DNA of 64,000 bases, from the NCBI RefSeq assembly GCF_041734735.1, contig NC_134876.1:24928752-24992751 (forward strand), in the 5' to 3' direction. The notes beneath the pieces were generated by a model. It did not search any database, was not told where the DNA came from, and saw nothing but the letters and a program-made list of their open reading frames with translations. This document shows, in pieces, positions 10,501 through 23,102 of the stretch. A program made the position numbers and the translations under genes. Position 1 is the first letter of the stretch, and every line of letters begins with the position of its first letter. This stretch comes from Babylonia areolata. Its lineage: Eukaryota > Mollusca > Gastropoda > Neogastropoda > Buccinidae.

Positions 10501-11051
10501 CACACAGAGATAGATTGCTTGTGTACGTGTGTTGGCATATCTGACATGTGTATGCGCCCGCGCGTGTGTTTATTTCGTGTTCTGTCAAGCAGGTTTGCAT
10601 CATGATTTGTTTGTGGAATTTCCATTAATTTATAGTTTTTGATGTGCCTTCGTCAGACTCATCTAGTTGTGATTTTGAACCTGTACATTTCTAAGCAGAG
10701 TCATTACTTTTCTTTTATCAATGAATTTGTATGGTTTGGTAACTGTTGAATGATCTGCATATTTCTGTATTTATTGTTGTTATTGTCGTTTTTAAAATGT
10801 TTTTACTTTGTATCATTGCTAGGTCGATTGTTCTTCTGTTACTTTGAATTGGGTAATTTGTTGATCGTTTCATATTTACTGACAGATCCAGTTTATTCAT
10901 TGGTAATTTCATTGATGTTAACGTATTTATCTGTCATTTTTTTAAAAATCAGAATGATATGTTTTAAGATAAACATAAGCCTGTTTTTGCAAAATCGTCA
11001 CACCTCAGTTGAAACAATGTTTCACATAATATTCACGTTTGTATTTTTGGT

Positions 11052-11081
11052 AATAAACAACTGCTTGTTAAAAAAAAAAAA
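11052..11081 (+). other. AATAAA followed by A-run: candidate poly(A) site
   Basis: AATAAA at 11052-11057 is followed 12 bases later by a 12-base A run. This could be the end of a long Sp8/9-like 3' UTR or the tail of an old retroposed sequence. Only the hexamer and A-run are seen; the rest is inference. Confidence 0.25.
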
Positions 11082-11881
11082 GTGAAAAAAGCCTTGCAGA
11101 ATATGGAATTTATCTGGGCTCTGCAAGTGAAAGAATAAAATAGCTAATTGTCAGATAGTCTGAATTTTCTCATTAATATGGTGAAAGTCTTTTCTTTCAC
11201 TGTTTTTAATGTCACATATACACATGGTAAAATCATTATACTGGAAGACAACAAGTAAGTCAATGACGCAATAATGAACGGAAGAAATATATAGAATGAT
11301 TAGACAAAAGATGAAAAAATGAATATTGAAAGAAACCCGACCCAGCATTAATGGGGGGGAAAATAAAAGAAAAGTAATAATGAATTCCAGTTTTTAAAAA
11401 AGTCGAAGCAGAACGCTCAATATCCACAATCGATTCACGTTTGCATTTTGTTTCTTTTTTTTTTTTTTTTTCTTTTCGTTCTTTTCATATTTGTGTGTGT
11501 TTGAATGAACTGCCTCTTGTTTGCGGCCCTTTCGGTTTGTAAAGGGAGCCTTTGTTTTAGACTGGTATGTCTTTGTTTGGGAGATTGATCCTTTTTGTTT
11601 TGGGAATGGTTTCTTTGGTTTGGAAAGTGAGAGTCAGTCGGAAATCGACGAGTGCATTGTGTTTGTGCTGAGTTGTCACCGCATTGCGTTATTCTGTCTG
11701 GTAAACATGCAGACGTTTTATGGCATGGAATGTTTTTTGTTGGTTTTGGTTTTACCCACGTGTTTTCAGTTGTGTGTTTTAATCATGTGCTTCATGTTTG
11801 AGGTGTACATTTAACATTGAATGAACGAGCAAGCTTGTTCTGGTGAAAACTGAATAAACGCGACTTTTCTCTCAATGATAA

Positions 11882-11935
<54 letters not shown>

Positions 11936-13880
11936 AATCAATTATTAATGCATCAACGGACGAGCTAACAAACAAACAGTCCAATGAATAAATAAATAAA
12001 GAACGGAGAAAGAAACAGCCAAAAAATAAATAAATTAACATGAAAGAAAGGATGAAGAAAAAAAACATCTGTAAACGGGAGAAAGAGTAGGTATATGTCA
12101 TTAAGTGAATGACTAGAAATTAAAGATAGAATTATGTGCTTTATCAAAGACGACGAAAGAAAGTGACAAAGAAACAAACACACACACGCGCGCGCGTTAT
12201 TTTGGAATCGTGCCATATTGAATAAATCAAATAAATGATAATATTACAAGTAAACATTAATGTTACAAATAGTAATAATATATAAGTAAAGGGATATTTT
12301 CTTGAGATAACATATTCATTCTTTCAAACAGTGGCACAATACAAATATAGATAAACAGAAACGTAAATAAATAAATAAACAAATGAATAAACAGAAAATC
12401 AAATCAAATAAATAGATAAATAAACGAATGAATATATAAATAATTAAATGAAAAAACAAATAAATAGAGAAATACATAGATAAAAAAATAAATGAAATGC
12501 TTTAGAATGAAATGATATATTTTCATATATTGTCCTGATAAATGGATTTAAAGTAAGATTTAAGAAAATAAGATAAATAGGGTATAAGAATAAAAGCAAG
12601 CAACCATTAAGAATCATTTCATTGGCAATTTAGCATGCTCACTGCTTATTGCTTAGTGCATGCGTATGCTTTAAAATATGTTGTATTTGATAAATAAATA
12701 AATAAATAAACAGATAAAGCATGCTTACTGCTTATTTTCGATGTAATGATTCCACATGATTAGTGCATGCGTATGCTTTAAAATATGTTGTATTAGATAA
12801 ATAAATAAATAAATAATTAAATAATTAGATACATGAATGAATGAATAAATAAATAAATGAATAAATATATAAATAAGTATATAAAAAATAGATAAATACA
12901 CGTACCTGTATGCATTGATTTCCGGTAAATAAAGAAGCAAATAAATAAATTTTTCAATTCATAATTAATAATTAAAGAATAAACTCGGGTATCTTTATTC
13001 GTTTGTTAAATTAATAGATAAACAGATTAAACGTGTGCTTTTTTTAAAATTGTAAATTAACAGATGAATAAATAAATACAACGTTCGTTTATTTATTTAT
13101 AGTCTGTTCATCTAAGATGATGATATTAGACTGAAAATAAATAGATACAAAGATGAATATGCGTACCTTTATTTATTTTCTTCGTTACCCTGAGTAATGT
13201 AATTTCATTCTTTTTTTTTTTTTTAATGTTTAAGTGAAAACAAAAAAAGCACGAAGGAATATTCAGATGCGTGTAAAAAAAAAAAAAGCAAACAACAAAA
13301 AACACTCAAAACAACAACAAACAAAAATCAAAAAACCAATCGGGCTGCTGTTCAGAAGTCAGTTGAAACACTGCAAACTCTCTCTCTCTCTCTCTCTCTG
13401 TCTGTCCCTTTGTCTGATCACAGACCCATCCCCTCTTCCTCCATCTGCTGCTATCCAAATCTTCACACCTCCCTTTCCCTTCCTCTCTCCCCCTCCACTC
13501 ATTCTGTTCACCTTGTGTGTATGTGTGTGTGTGTGTGTGTGTGTGCTCGCACACAAGCAAGTCTGTGTAATTCCTCCCTCCCTCCCTCCCACACCCACAA
13601 CCCGTTCCCCAACACCCCCTCAACAACCCCGTCCACTTTTTGTTTTCACCTTTTCTTTTTCGTCAACCACTCCCTCTCCTACCCACCCACCCCCCTTCCT
13701 CCACTCCCCACTCCATCCATTCCTAGCCGTTCAAGGCTGTGCTGAGTGATCTGATTGGTCGTGTTAGTGTCACATTCCTGTCCACTCGTCCCTCACCGTA
13801 GAGCCAATGGACAGGGCTGGTCAGTTGCCACAGGACGGTGAGGGAGGGGGGGGACAGCCTGTGTGCTGGAAGGCTGCACG
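11082..13880. other. AT-rich intergenic stretch with AAAT repeats
   Basis: It contains (TG)n at 11884-11934, long (AAAT)n/(AATA)n low-complexity DNA at 12350-13100, and a T run near 13211. Near 12635-12805 a segment containing GTGCATGCGTATGCTTTAAA and ATATGTTGTATT is present twice about 118 bp apart. From 13380 there are CT and TG microsatellites and C-rich sequence. Around 13770-13860 the segment CCCTCACCGT recurs in inverted form as ACGGTGAGGG, giving a possible hairpin. No gene is seen. Confidence 0.6.
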
Positions 13881-13883
13881 GAG

Positions 13884-14113
13884 CAAGGTGGTAGTATGGT
13901 TAAGACGCTCATCTGCTAGTACAGTGTCCGTGAGGGTCTGGGTTCGAATCCCGCTCTCGGCCTTTTGTTCCAAGTTTGATTGAAAAATGAGACAAAGCGT
14001 CTAGTCTTTGGGATGAGACGTTAAACCTAGGTCCCGTGTGCAGCACGCGCTTGGCGCACTGTAAATGAACCAGTGGCAACAAAAAGGGGTTGCACTTTGG
14101 CAAAAATATTATT
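13884..14113 (+). mobile_element. tRNA-derived SINE, family B core with head type 1
   Basis: The head has an A-box-like TGGTAGTATGG (13889-13899) and a perfect B box GGTTCGAATCC (13941-13951), the internal RNA polymerase III promoter of tRNA-derived SINEs. The body contains GAGACGTTAAACC, then AGGTCCCGTGTGCAGCA and GGCAACAAAAAGG, shared with the copies at 14118 and 46891. The 3' part is cut off where a second SINE meets it tail to tail. It is a retroposon, not a functional tRNA gene. Confidence 0.8.
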
Positions 14114-14117
14114 TTGT

Positions 14118-14518
14118 ATTTGTATTTTGTATTTCGTTTTAATCACAACAGATTTCTCTGTGTGAAATTCGGGCTACTCTTCCCAGGGAGAGCGCGTCGC
14201 TACACTACAGCGCCACCCATTTTTTGGTATTTTTTCCTGCGTGCAGTTTTATTTGTTTTCCCCATCTAAGCGAATTTTTCTTCTGAATTTTGCCAGGGAC
14301 AACCCTTTTGTTGCCGCGGGTTCTTTTTCGTGCGCTAAGTGCATGCTGCACACGGGACCTCGGTTTATCGTCTCATCCGAATGACCAGTGTCCAGACCAC
14401 CATTCAAGGTCTAGTGGAGGGGGAGAAAATATCGGCGGCTGAGCCGTGATTCGAACCAGCGCGTTCAGATTCTCTCGCTTCCTAGGCGGACGCGTTACTT
14501 CTGGGCCATCACTCCACA
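14118..14518 (-). mobile_element. tRNA-derived SINE, family B, near full length
   Basis: Read on the minus strand, it begins GTGGAGTGATGGCCC with an A box, has the B box complement at 14448-14457 (GATTCGAACC on +), and continues with the GAGACGATAAACC / GGTCCCGTGTGCAGCA core. Next come the GTTGTCCCTGGCAAAATTC segment, the GGGTGGCGCTGTAG block, CTCTCCCTGGGAAGAG and GAAATCTGTTGTGATTAAAA, ending in a TACAAAATACAAA tail. It is the best window copy for defining the family's full length of about 400 bp. Confidence 0.85.
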
Positions 14519-14595
14519 CATTGTCTTTAAAAGAAATCCATTCTGATAGGTACACAGTTATGTATGGAGGCACTTGAAGCCTGAAAAGCTGCTAT

Positions 14596-14688
14596 CGCGC
14601 ATCTGCCGTGCAGATGTAGTGTGACGAATATGGATTTGTCCGAACGCAGTGACACCTAAGCGAAGAACTGAAAATGAAAGTGAAACTG
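14596..14688 (-). mobile_element. Family A short repeat, truncated copy
   Basis: It contains GCAGATGTAGTG, ATATGGATTTGTCCGAACGC and AGTGACACC, then a CTGAAAATGAAAGTGAAACTG tail, the reverse complement of the copies at 4331 and 20190. The CAGGCCTTGAGG end is missing and the sequence is diverged. Confidence 0.65.
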
Positions 14689-14722
14689 GATGGTTGCGCC
14701 TCTGAAGGAGATAGGCGTAGTA

Positions 14723-15081
<359 letters not shown>

Positions 15082-16008
15082 GGCTTCCGTGACAAATAAG
15101 TATGATTTTAATGCTGGATTCACAGACGCACGCGCACACACACGCATGCACACGCACGAACGCACACGTCTGATATTTCTTATTAACGTTGAAGAAACAT
15201 TTATTTCAAGATTATTGTTTTCAACAAACACATGCCGAAGTCTGGTTGCTTGATGAATAAATGAGTAAGTAAATAAAGAAACAAACAAGAGAAATGAATG
15301 AATAAATAAACAGATAAACAAATAAACAAACACATACTTCAAAGTAAACGGAAAGAAAACGGGCACGCAAGCAAAATTTTTTTTTTAAATCCAAAGCAAA
15401 AAACAACAAAAAAAACATACCATCAAACAACAGTAAGGGCAGAGACAGAAAAAGACAGGTGTGTTGTGGAGAGTTTGAAATGTAATGACCTGCCTGAGGA
15501 ACGCTGCGTGGCTTCTGCTGAGATACTGACAAACACAGCACAGTGTACAATAATCACATGGATGTTTAAAAAAAAAGAAAGAAAGATAAATAACTTGGGA
15601 AAATATGCCAATGAAATTACACTTCATGCTGCATGACTGAGATGAAGGACAAGTGAAGACATGACGATTAACTACCAGGAAATAATAACTGCATGTGTGC
15701 TAGTATCGGATTCAGATTCAGAATCAGTTTATCATCGGAGAGAAATTCAGAGTCGTTACAGGTCTGTGATAGAATATAGATTACGCTCATAACAGTAAAA
15801 ACAACAACAACAACAACGAAACATACAACATAAAAACACAAAAAAGTCAAAGCAAGCCCGATGAAAAAAAAACAACAACCAAAAACAAAACTTTCCCATT
15901 TTTATTTTTAAATCTATACAAACCGAACCCTATGCTGATGTCATGGAATCGAACTGATATGAGAATGACAGAAAAAATAAAGACACTGGCAGACAGACAC
16001 AGACAGAG

Positions 16009-16084
<76 letters not shown>

Positions 16085-16480
16085 CACACACAGACAAACA
16101 GATACAGAGTCATTCAGTGTGCTTATTTCCGCGGTTTTTCAATCGGCCCCCATCTGTAGCGATTCAAGGCGTAAACACAGCAGGCTGTAGTGACGAGCCT
16201 GGCAATTCACAACAACACGTGTCTCTGATAAGATCAGGTAATCCGTCCCCTTTTCCCTCGTCAGTTACCTTGTTCACCCATCCATCACCTAGTGACAGGT
16301 AAATGCGTTTGATGGACACGTTCTTTTTTCTTTCTTTTTTCCCCTGCTTCTTTTTTTTTCTTTTTTTTTTACCTGTCCCTTTTAATGGTCTGTACTTTTT
16401 CTTTTTACTATTTTTTTTTCAACGGAGGAAACCCATTGATATCGAGTTACTCAGTGTATATGCGTATAATACAGACGCGC

Positions 16481-16527
<47 letters not shown>

Positions 16528-16935
16528 CTTTCCCTCCGTCATAAAGAAATTCCCTCAGTGGCCATGTGGTCCAGTGTGACTGTTGGTGTGCCTGATTTTC
16601 TTGAAAAGGTGGTGATTGGTTTTTGTTTGTTTGTTTGTTCATTTCAATTTCTGTGTGATTGATAATCGGGTTTTTTTTTTTGTTTGTTTGGTGGGTTTTT
16701 TTTTAGCCCTGATGTGGCCTCGTGTGGTCAGCTGCTGTAACAAAGCAAAACAAATAAAATAAAATAAAGAAAAAGAACAGAGAAGAAAGAGAGCATTGAT
16801 CTTTGAAATATTTTCGTTTGCTGAATAAATTATTTGCTCATCCAGTTTCGTTTGATTTTCTGAATTGAAAACAACAACAACAACAACAACAAACAAACTT
16901 GTTGCAGATATGGGAAAACTCAAACAAAAGTAATG

Positions 16936-16980
<45 letters not shown>

Positions 16981-18185
16981 CTTCTCTTTGTGCTGTGCCC
17001 AAACTGAATGATTGGAATGACAAATAAACAATTCAATAAACTCTGCATGACTGTGGTGTCTTTCCCCCAGTAAAGCCAAAGGGACTCCTGTGGTCAATAT
17101 GATATCTGCACTTTTCCTCTCACACTTCACATCATTCACCAGTGCCGAAAACAAGACGTTGCTTCAAACACTTTTGGGTTTCGAACGAGTATTAGTCACA
17201 TGTTCATGACTTGATTATTAACAGAAATAATAGGTGTTTTTTTGGGGTTTTGTTTGTTTGTTTGTTTGTTGTTGTTTTTGTTTTTTTTTGGGGGGGGGGT
17301 AGGGGGGTTACCCTTAAATTTGTAATCTTTGAGTATGTCTTTGACCATTCTCACGAGGAAAAAGATAGAGAGAAAGAGACAGAGAGAGAAAGAGAGGCAG
17401 ACAGACAGATAGATAAATAGATAGACATACAGGGAGACAGGGAGAGGGAGGGAGGAAGAGATATTATGAGCTAGACCTCTGTCTGTCTGCCTGTCTGTCT
17501 GTCTGTCTGTCTTTTTCTTTCAGTTTTGGCAACAGTTACATGGTCGTCATAATGACTCACGTCGACCTAAAAAGGAGAAAACAGGGGGCGGGGGTGGGGG
17601 GTTGGGGGGTGGGGGGGGGGGAGTAAGAACTTAAGAAAGAACAAATCTAGTGGGTGAATTCCTGGTGACAGGCCAGTCACAATAATGACCAACACAACGA
17701 GGATCTGTCGGCCCGTCAGTGTGAACCATTGCGTGAAGGTTACATGCTCAAGGTCCCCTCCAGCTAATGGTCAGGCCATGACATCTTTCTTTATTTCCTT
17801 TTCTGCTACACTCGGAATGCATATACAGTAGTAGAAAGATGCCGAAGTAAAGGGGAAGAAAGAGAAAAGAAAAGAAAGAAAGAAGGAAAGAAAAACTTTC
17901 AAAGCATCACCATTAGCAGGGGGGGGGGGACTCTGAGCATGTAACCTCCGTGAAATTGTTCTTGAACATTATTTTAACATGTGCTCCATGTCCGTCTCAT
18001 TTACTATCTCTTAAATCGACTATCACACTCCAGTTTATTTCGCATTGTTTCTATTTTGCGAGGATCGATGAAGGCTTTATCTTACTTGAAAACTTATTAT
18101 TTGTTTGTATATCTTTATTTGCTTTTTTTATCTAATAATGTAACATTATTTTCATTCAGTCATTCATTGACACATTCATTCAGCC
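15082..18185. other. Intergenic sequence with microsatellites
   Basis: No gene is recognised. It holds (CA)n(GA)n at 16011-16082, (GT)n at 16484-16524, (CA)n at 16937-16978, a (GTTT)n/T-rich stretch near 17235-17300, GA and GTCT repeats at 17360-17510, a G-rich run near 17583-17622 and a GAAA stretch near 17850-17895. The segments 16110-16310 and 17640-17800 are complex but unrecognised. Confidence 0.6.
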
Positions 18186-18189
18186 ATAT

Positions 18190-18420
18190 CTACACTGGTC
18201 GGTCTCGATATGGAGTGGTGTACAAGGGAAAGCACTTCACTCCGCTGCTCTTTACCTCACCCTGGTGTGAATGGGTACTGACCTCACGCCGGTTGGGGAA
18301 GGTTAAAACGGCGGAAGGAGAGGAGTGGGCCCCGCCTCCCTACGTCGAGCCCTAGACACAGTGAATATGAGAGATCTGCCCCGGTGGCCATAAAGGAATA
18401 TTGAGACCCTTTAACCTTCA
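18190..18420 (+). mobile_element. Interspersed repeat, family E
   Basis: The order AAAGCACTTCACTCC, GAATGGGTACTGACCTCACG, GGGGAAGGTTAAAACG, GAGGAGTGGGCCCCGCC, GAGCCCTAGACACAGTGAAT and GACCCTTTAACCTT is a pattern I recognise from snail intergenic DNA. A related fragment lies at 4033-4136. No pol III boxes were identified, so the class is uncertain. Confidence 0.5.
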
Positions 18421-18675
18421 ACTTAACCTACGATCTCAAGGATTCTTCGCATGCATGGTTCTGGTTCCAGCAAGGCCAGGTAGGTTAATCAAGCGTGAAG
18501 ATACGTTTCCATTCCCCAAGGTCAATATTATAAGTTTGCTGACATAACGCATGCAAAAGATCGGGTAGGCTCACGCACGTTACAGATCTGTCACTGCTCA
18601 GTGGGTTATGAGAATACTAACACATATTATTTCCCGCTATACACTGCAACAGCACCACTATCAACCGCATTCTTA

Positions 18676-18734
<59 letters not shown>

Positions 18735-19348
18735 CACACTAAAAAAAAATAAAAAAAAATAAAAATAAAAAGGGTGGAGAGAACGAACTGAAACGAAACA
18801 TTGATGTCTAAACGCTGAGGTAAAAACAGTCACACACGTGAGTGACAGAATACCTGTTTAGATAAAAGTGAACTTACGAACTTCAGCCCTTGAGCGCAGA
18901 TGAAGAGAAAATGACACAGAATTTAAAAGAAAAAAAGACAGGGTGGTGGGGGGTAGGGGTGGGGGGAGGGGGGGGCTGGGGGGGGGGGGGCAGAAATGAA
19001 GACATACAGACCCAACCAGTCTGTCTAGGCGAACGGACGTCCTGAAGTCAATCCATGATGATTGTATTGCAAATTATTGTATCCTCCACAGATTCGCTGA
19101 AGAAATGTTTCAGTCTATTTTCGGACACATGGTATTAAAGCGAACCATACTGCAAAAGCCTAACATACCAGGACTCCATTCCCTCGAACAAAGAAACTTT
19201 CAGCGAGCCAAGACGCTAGAGCTTAATTAAGAGAGAGCGAGAATGGAGTCGATTTGAAACTCTTCATTTCATTCTTCAATGCCAGTTGAAATAATCCGCA
19301 GAGACCAAGATATACTTACCAAAATTCTTACCGAGCCCAGAGGAGTTT
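18421..19348. other. Intergenic: unique blocks plus CA and G-rich tracts
   Basis: It contains (CA)n at 18680-18732, an A-rich run to 18770 and a G-rich tract at 18942-18990. The segment 19080-19330 is complex and repeat-free, with TTAATTAA-like and GATTTGAAAC words, and could be a non-coding conserved element. No coding potential is seen. Confidence 0.45.
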
Positions 19349-19490
19349 AGAGAGAGAGAGAGGGGGGGGGGGGGGGAGTGGAGAGACAGAGAAGGACAGA
19401 AAGGAAGAGAGGGAGAGGAGGGAGGGAGAAATAGAGAGAGTCGGGAAGATAGAGAGAGACAAAGTGAGAAGACAGAGCGAGCGAGAGAGT

Positions 19491-19548
<58 letters not shown>

Positions 19549-19565
19549 AGAGAGAGAGACAGACA
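19349..19565 (+). repeat. GA-rich low-complexity tract
   Basis: AG/GGA-rich sequence encloses an (AG)n run at 19493-19546 and a G run at 19363-19377. It is purine-only over long stretches and so triplex-prone. Confidence 0.9.
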
Positions 19566-19639
19566 GACAGCCAGCCAGAGAGAAAGTGAGAGGTACGGAG
19601 GCAGTGAGACAGCCATAAAGTAGTCCCAGCCAGCGAGAT

Positions 19640-19930
19640 CTTTCATGTGCTTTTCATGTCATCCACGATCCGCTCGGTTAATTAAGCTCCGCCGGAAGCA
19701 TAAATCAGGCAGGACGAAGAGTTCTCTCCCCGCACCCAGGGTTCGTCAGACAGGCCCAGTCCCGGCTGGGGTTAATAAGTCTTCAAAACGCTTCATCGCT
19801 GTGTCAACATTTTGATCTTGTCTCTATTTTATAAACTTGATGTAGTTTTATACCTTTTCCCCCCTTACTATTAAATGCAAACAGGTTTCGAGTGTGAAAG
19901 AGCCGTGTTGGTTCGGAGAGTGAAGTCACA
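19640..19930. promoter_or_regulatory. Candidate non-coding regulatory block
   Basis: Repeat-free, balanced-composition sequence contains TCGGTTAATTAAGC, CATAAATCAGGC and GGGGTTAATAAGTC, words compatible with homeodomain binding. It contrasts sharply with the flanking GA and GT microsatellites. The role is inferred only from complexity and location about 12 kb downstream of a developmental regulator. Confidence 0.25.
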
Positions 19931-19949
19931 GATCTTTGCTGTTATTTCT

Positions 19950-19951
19950 CT

Positions 19952-19982
<31 letters not shown>

Positions 19983-19984
19983 CG

Positions 19985-20027
<43 letters not shown>

Positions 20028-20035
20028 CGCGCGCG
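19950..20035 (+). repeat. (TG)n(CG)n(TG)n(CG)n tract, Z-DNA prone
   Basis: TG repeats are interrupted by two CGCGCGCG blocks (about 19974-19984 and 20025-20035). It is strictly alternating except at TT in CGCGTTGTG. Confidence 0.9.
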
Positions 20036-20189
20036 TGCTTCCGAGCGTGCGTGAATGTCGAACATGTGATCCTCCGTCATATGAATGCGTTGAGTTCGAA
20101 CTGGACAAACTACTGTGTTCAGTTAGTTAGACTGGAGGGAATGTAATGTGTTTTTGCTTGTTGACTGTTCTTTTTAACACACACACACA

Positions 20190-20292
20190 GAGTTTCAGTT
20201 TCAGTTTCAGTAGCTCAAGGAGGCGTCACTGCGTTCGGACAAATCCATATACGCTACACCACATCTGCCAAGCAGATGCCTGACCAGCAGCG

Positions 20293-20364
<72 letters not shown>

Positions 20365-20560
20365 GCTTACATAAATAAATAAATAAATAATAATTATGAT
20401 ATGAAAAAAGGTAGTAGTAATGAAAATAATAATAACATAATAAAATAATAAATAAATAAGACAACAATGATGATAAATAAGCAAATAAATGTAAAACATG
20501 AAGACACACATTCACACACACACACACATACACACATACACACGTGCACGTAAGCTCGCT
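20190..20560 (-). mobile_element. Composite repeat (family A module plus AT/CA-rich arm), copy 1
   Basis: On the + strand it reads CAGTTTCAGTTTCAGTAGCT, then the family A block (AAGGAGGCGTCACTGCG, ATCCATATACGCTACACC, CAGATGCCTGACCAGCAGCG) to 20296. An (AT)n(AG)n insertion to 20360 follows, then ATAAGCTTACATAAATAAAT and ATGATGATAAATAAGCAAAT with GTAAAACATGAAGACACACA. The same order, inverted, is found at 39805-40433 and 51125-51735. This copy appears truncated beyond the CA-rich part. Confidence 0.7.
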
Positions 20561-20564
20561 AGCA

Positions 20565-20613
20565 GGCCCCCCTCCCACACACACACAGCCCCCCACTTCC
20601 ACCCACCTCAACC

Positions 20614-20655
<42 letters not shown>

Positions 20656-20744
20656 GCACGCATACGCACACCTCCATGCACCCCCATCCCCCACCTCACG
20701 CTCTCCACACTCACACCCCCAACACACACCCACACACACTCCCA
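20565..20744. repeat. C-rich and (CA)n low-complexity sequence
   Basis: CCCCACACACA-rich sequence includes a (CA)n run at 20618-20650. There is no coding or conserved signal. Confidence 0.8.
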
Positions 20745-21070
20745 AACTGGCCAGCCGTGGCGAGGTGAGGAGGAATCACATACAGAATTCCCAGGCCGAC
20801 GTCTCGCCAGACCCCAGCTGACGTTGGCTAATTGACTGAAGCGCTGATAACGCCCTCTTTGCACCCTGTCACGTGACAAGCCGGCTTCCTGTTAAGTAGC
20901 AAGATGGATGGGGAATCTTCGGGTTCATATCTCCAGCTTCTGTTCCCGTGCTGACTGTAGTGATCTACAGAGTTCTCATAAAGTGAAGGGCCAACTTGGA
21001 AACTTGCGCGCTTTTCTCCTTGGGGGTATTATGAAATGATGCTAAATTCTCGACAAATGGCGGTGCATGC
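20745..21070. promoter_or_regulatory. Candidate non-coding regulatory block
   Basis: Complex sequence contains GCTGACGTTGGCTAATTGAC, GCGCTGATAACGCC and GTCACGTGAC (an E-box palindrome at about 20869-20878). It is free of repeats and bounded on the right by the triple 20-mer at 21071. Regulatory function is inferred and not demonstrated. Confidence 0.25.
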
Positions 21071-21130
21071 ATCATTGTAATGAGCACCACATCATTGTAA
21101 TGAGCACCACATCATTGTAATGAGCACCAC
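21071..21130 (+). repeat. Three perfect tandem copies of a 20-bp unit
   Basis: The unit ATCATTGTAATGAGCACCAC is repeated exactly three times without mismatch. It contains ATTGT and TAATG words. Perfect identity points to a recent duplication. Confidence 0.98.
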
Positions 21131-21179
21131 TCATAATCAGAAATTCTTTCTTGCACGTGCACTTCCAGTTGTTTTTTTG

Positions 21180-21325
21180 TTGGGGGTTTTTTGTTTTTTT
21201 TTAGAAATCTGTTGCGACAAAAAAAGTAATACAGTAGAATACAATGCAACGTAACGCAACTCAGTGAACGCCGCACGCAACACAGCAACGCAATGCAACA
21301 CAACACGACACAATACAACCCTCCC
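21180..21325 (+). mobile_element. Family B SINE, 3' tail fragment
   Basis: TTTTTTAGAAATCTGTTGCG with ACAAAAAAAGTAATACAG matches the 3' end of the SINE at 14118 (GAAATCTGTTGTGA followed by TACAA-type tail). The tail has degenerated into AATACAATGCAACG-type repeats. The 5' part is absent. Confidence 0.6.
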
Positions 21326-22073
21326 CCACCACCTTACCCACCATTCTTCTAAATTTTTTCTTTTCTTTTTTTTTCCCCCTTCGTGTTTTTCTTCTATCAG
21401 GCCGATTACTCTGGTGGTAATAAATTTAATCTCATGTTAATATTGATATTAGCATTATTTTACTATATTATGTACTGTTTGTTTATTTGTTTTATTTCAT
21501 TATTTCATTACTTACTGTTTATGAATGTTATTTGATACGATTGATAATATGGTTCATCATATGGTTCATATGGTTCGTTGTGAGCACAGTATAAGCTTTA
21601 AACTTGTTGATGCTCTTTTGTCATTCATTGCATTGTAATCATGTGTATTGTTGAATAATTAAAGATTATTTAAACCAATACAACAAATACTACAATACAA
21701 TACATCCATGCATTCACAGCGATCTGATCGACGAAAAAAAGCTATCAATAACGTCAAAAACAATGTTGATGATAATATAACAGCCATAAGCAACATTAGG
21801 AATCAACTCCCGTGTTTTTAATTTCTTCATGGGGTGTTCGCGAGTGATATTTCTCAAATAAAGACAGATTTCTTATATCAAGAAGTCTGAGAGTATATCA
21901 CATTACATTCCGCAAGCATCCTCCTGAATAAATGAGACTACAGTTGAAAAGATCGACTTCAGGGAGTGGTACCATGATCTTCGGTGGATGACGGATTGGG
22001 TTGGCTGCAAATTTGCTTTTTATGGATAAAAAAATGAAGATTTTAGAAGAATTAGTTTCATGGCGCGTCTAAA

Positions 22074-22146
<73 letters not shown>

Positions 22147-22217
22147 CAGACAAAAGGAAATAATGCGATAAAGATGATGATTTTAGAAGAATCAATTTTA
22201 TGGCACGCCTAAACTCT

Positions 22218-22269
<52 letters not shown>

Positions 22270-22728
22270 AGAAAAAGAGCAAAGAATGAAGAAAGAATGA
22301 AAGAAAAATAGAAAAACCGAAAGAAAGAAAGAAGTCAAATGTTTAACTGAACTGTTAAATATACAGGTGTATGTCTTATAATGAAAAATACATGATTCAG
22401 AAACATGTTGAAAACACAATTGTATAGATAGATAGATAGATAGATAAAAGCCACCACCGTCATTTGTGATCAAGGAAGCCATTGCTGTGGATGCATGAAG
22501 ACAGTGTTAACATGTGACGAGCACGAGCGAAATTAACATGCGCGTGAGGTGCCTGCCAATCAATTAAATGGTGCGGGACTGACTGACGAAACTGGCAGCA
22601 CACGCGGAAGACACTGACCCAGGAGTCACTTTGTCCTTTCTGCTGAAGTCTTTCGCGCTGTTCTGCTGACGTTAGTCCTGCTTTGCCTTGTATCGTGTCG
22701 TGTCGTGTCGTATCGTATTGTATATTGT

Positions 22729-22774
<46 letters not shown>

Positions 22775-22780
22775 TGTATG

Positions 22781-22826
<46 letters not shown>

Positions 22827-22976
22827 ATATATCTATATCTATCGATCTATAAAAATATATGTGTTCGTTCTTTAGTTTAGCGTCTTTTCACTATCAGTTA
22901 TAAGAGACATTATATATATTTATAATGTATGTATGTATGTATGTATCTGTGTGTGTGCGTGTGTGTGTATATGTGT

Positions 22977-23025
<49 letters not shown>

Positions 23026-23033
23026 ATACACAC

Positions 23034-23102
<69 letters not shown>

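Larger units (their letters stand above)
7083..11050 (+). other. Probable 3' UTR and downstream flank of the Sp8/9-like gene
   Basis: About 4 kb of mostly unique, AT-rich sequence after the stop. Simple repeats within it are (AG)n(TG)n at 7340-7394, a T run at 7560-7577, a 20-base G run at 9131-9150, (ATC)n at 9495-9535, (GT)n at 9737-9774, and CG/GT alternation at 10447-10488. Several AATAAA-like hexamers occur (for example near 10114), so the 3' end is not fixed. No second gene is recognised, and the short open frames here have no recognisable domain. Confidence 0.5.

Noticed and set aside
10201-10625. Coding frames with THTHTH or RARARA peptides (also many at other AC/GT tracts)
   Set aside because: They are translations of dinucleotide repeats.
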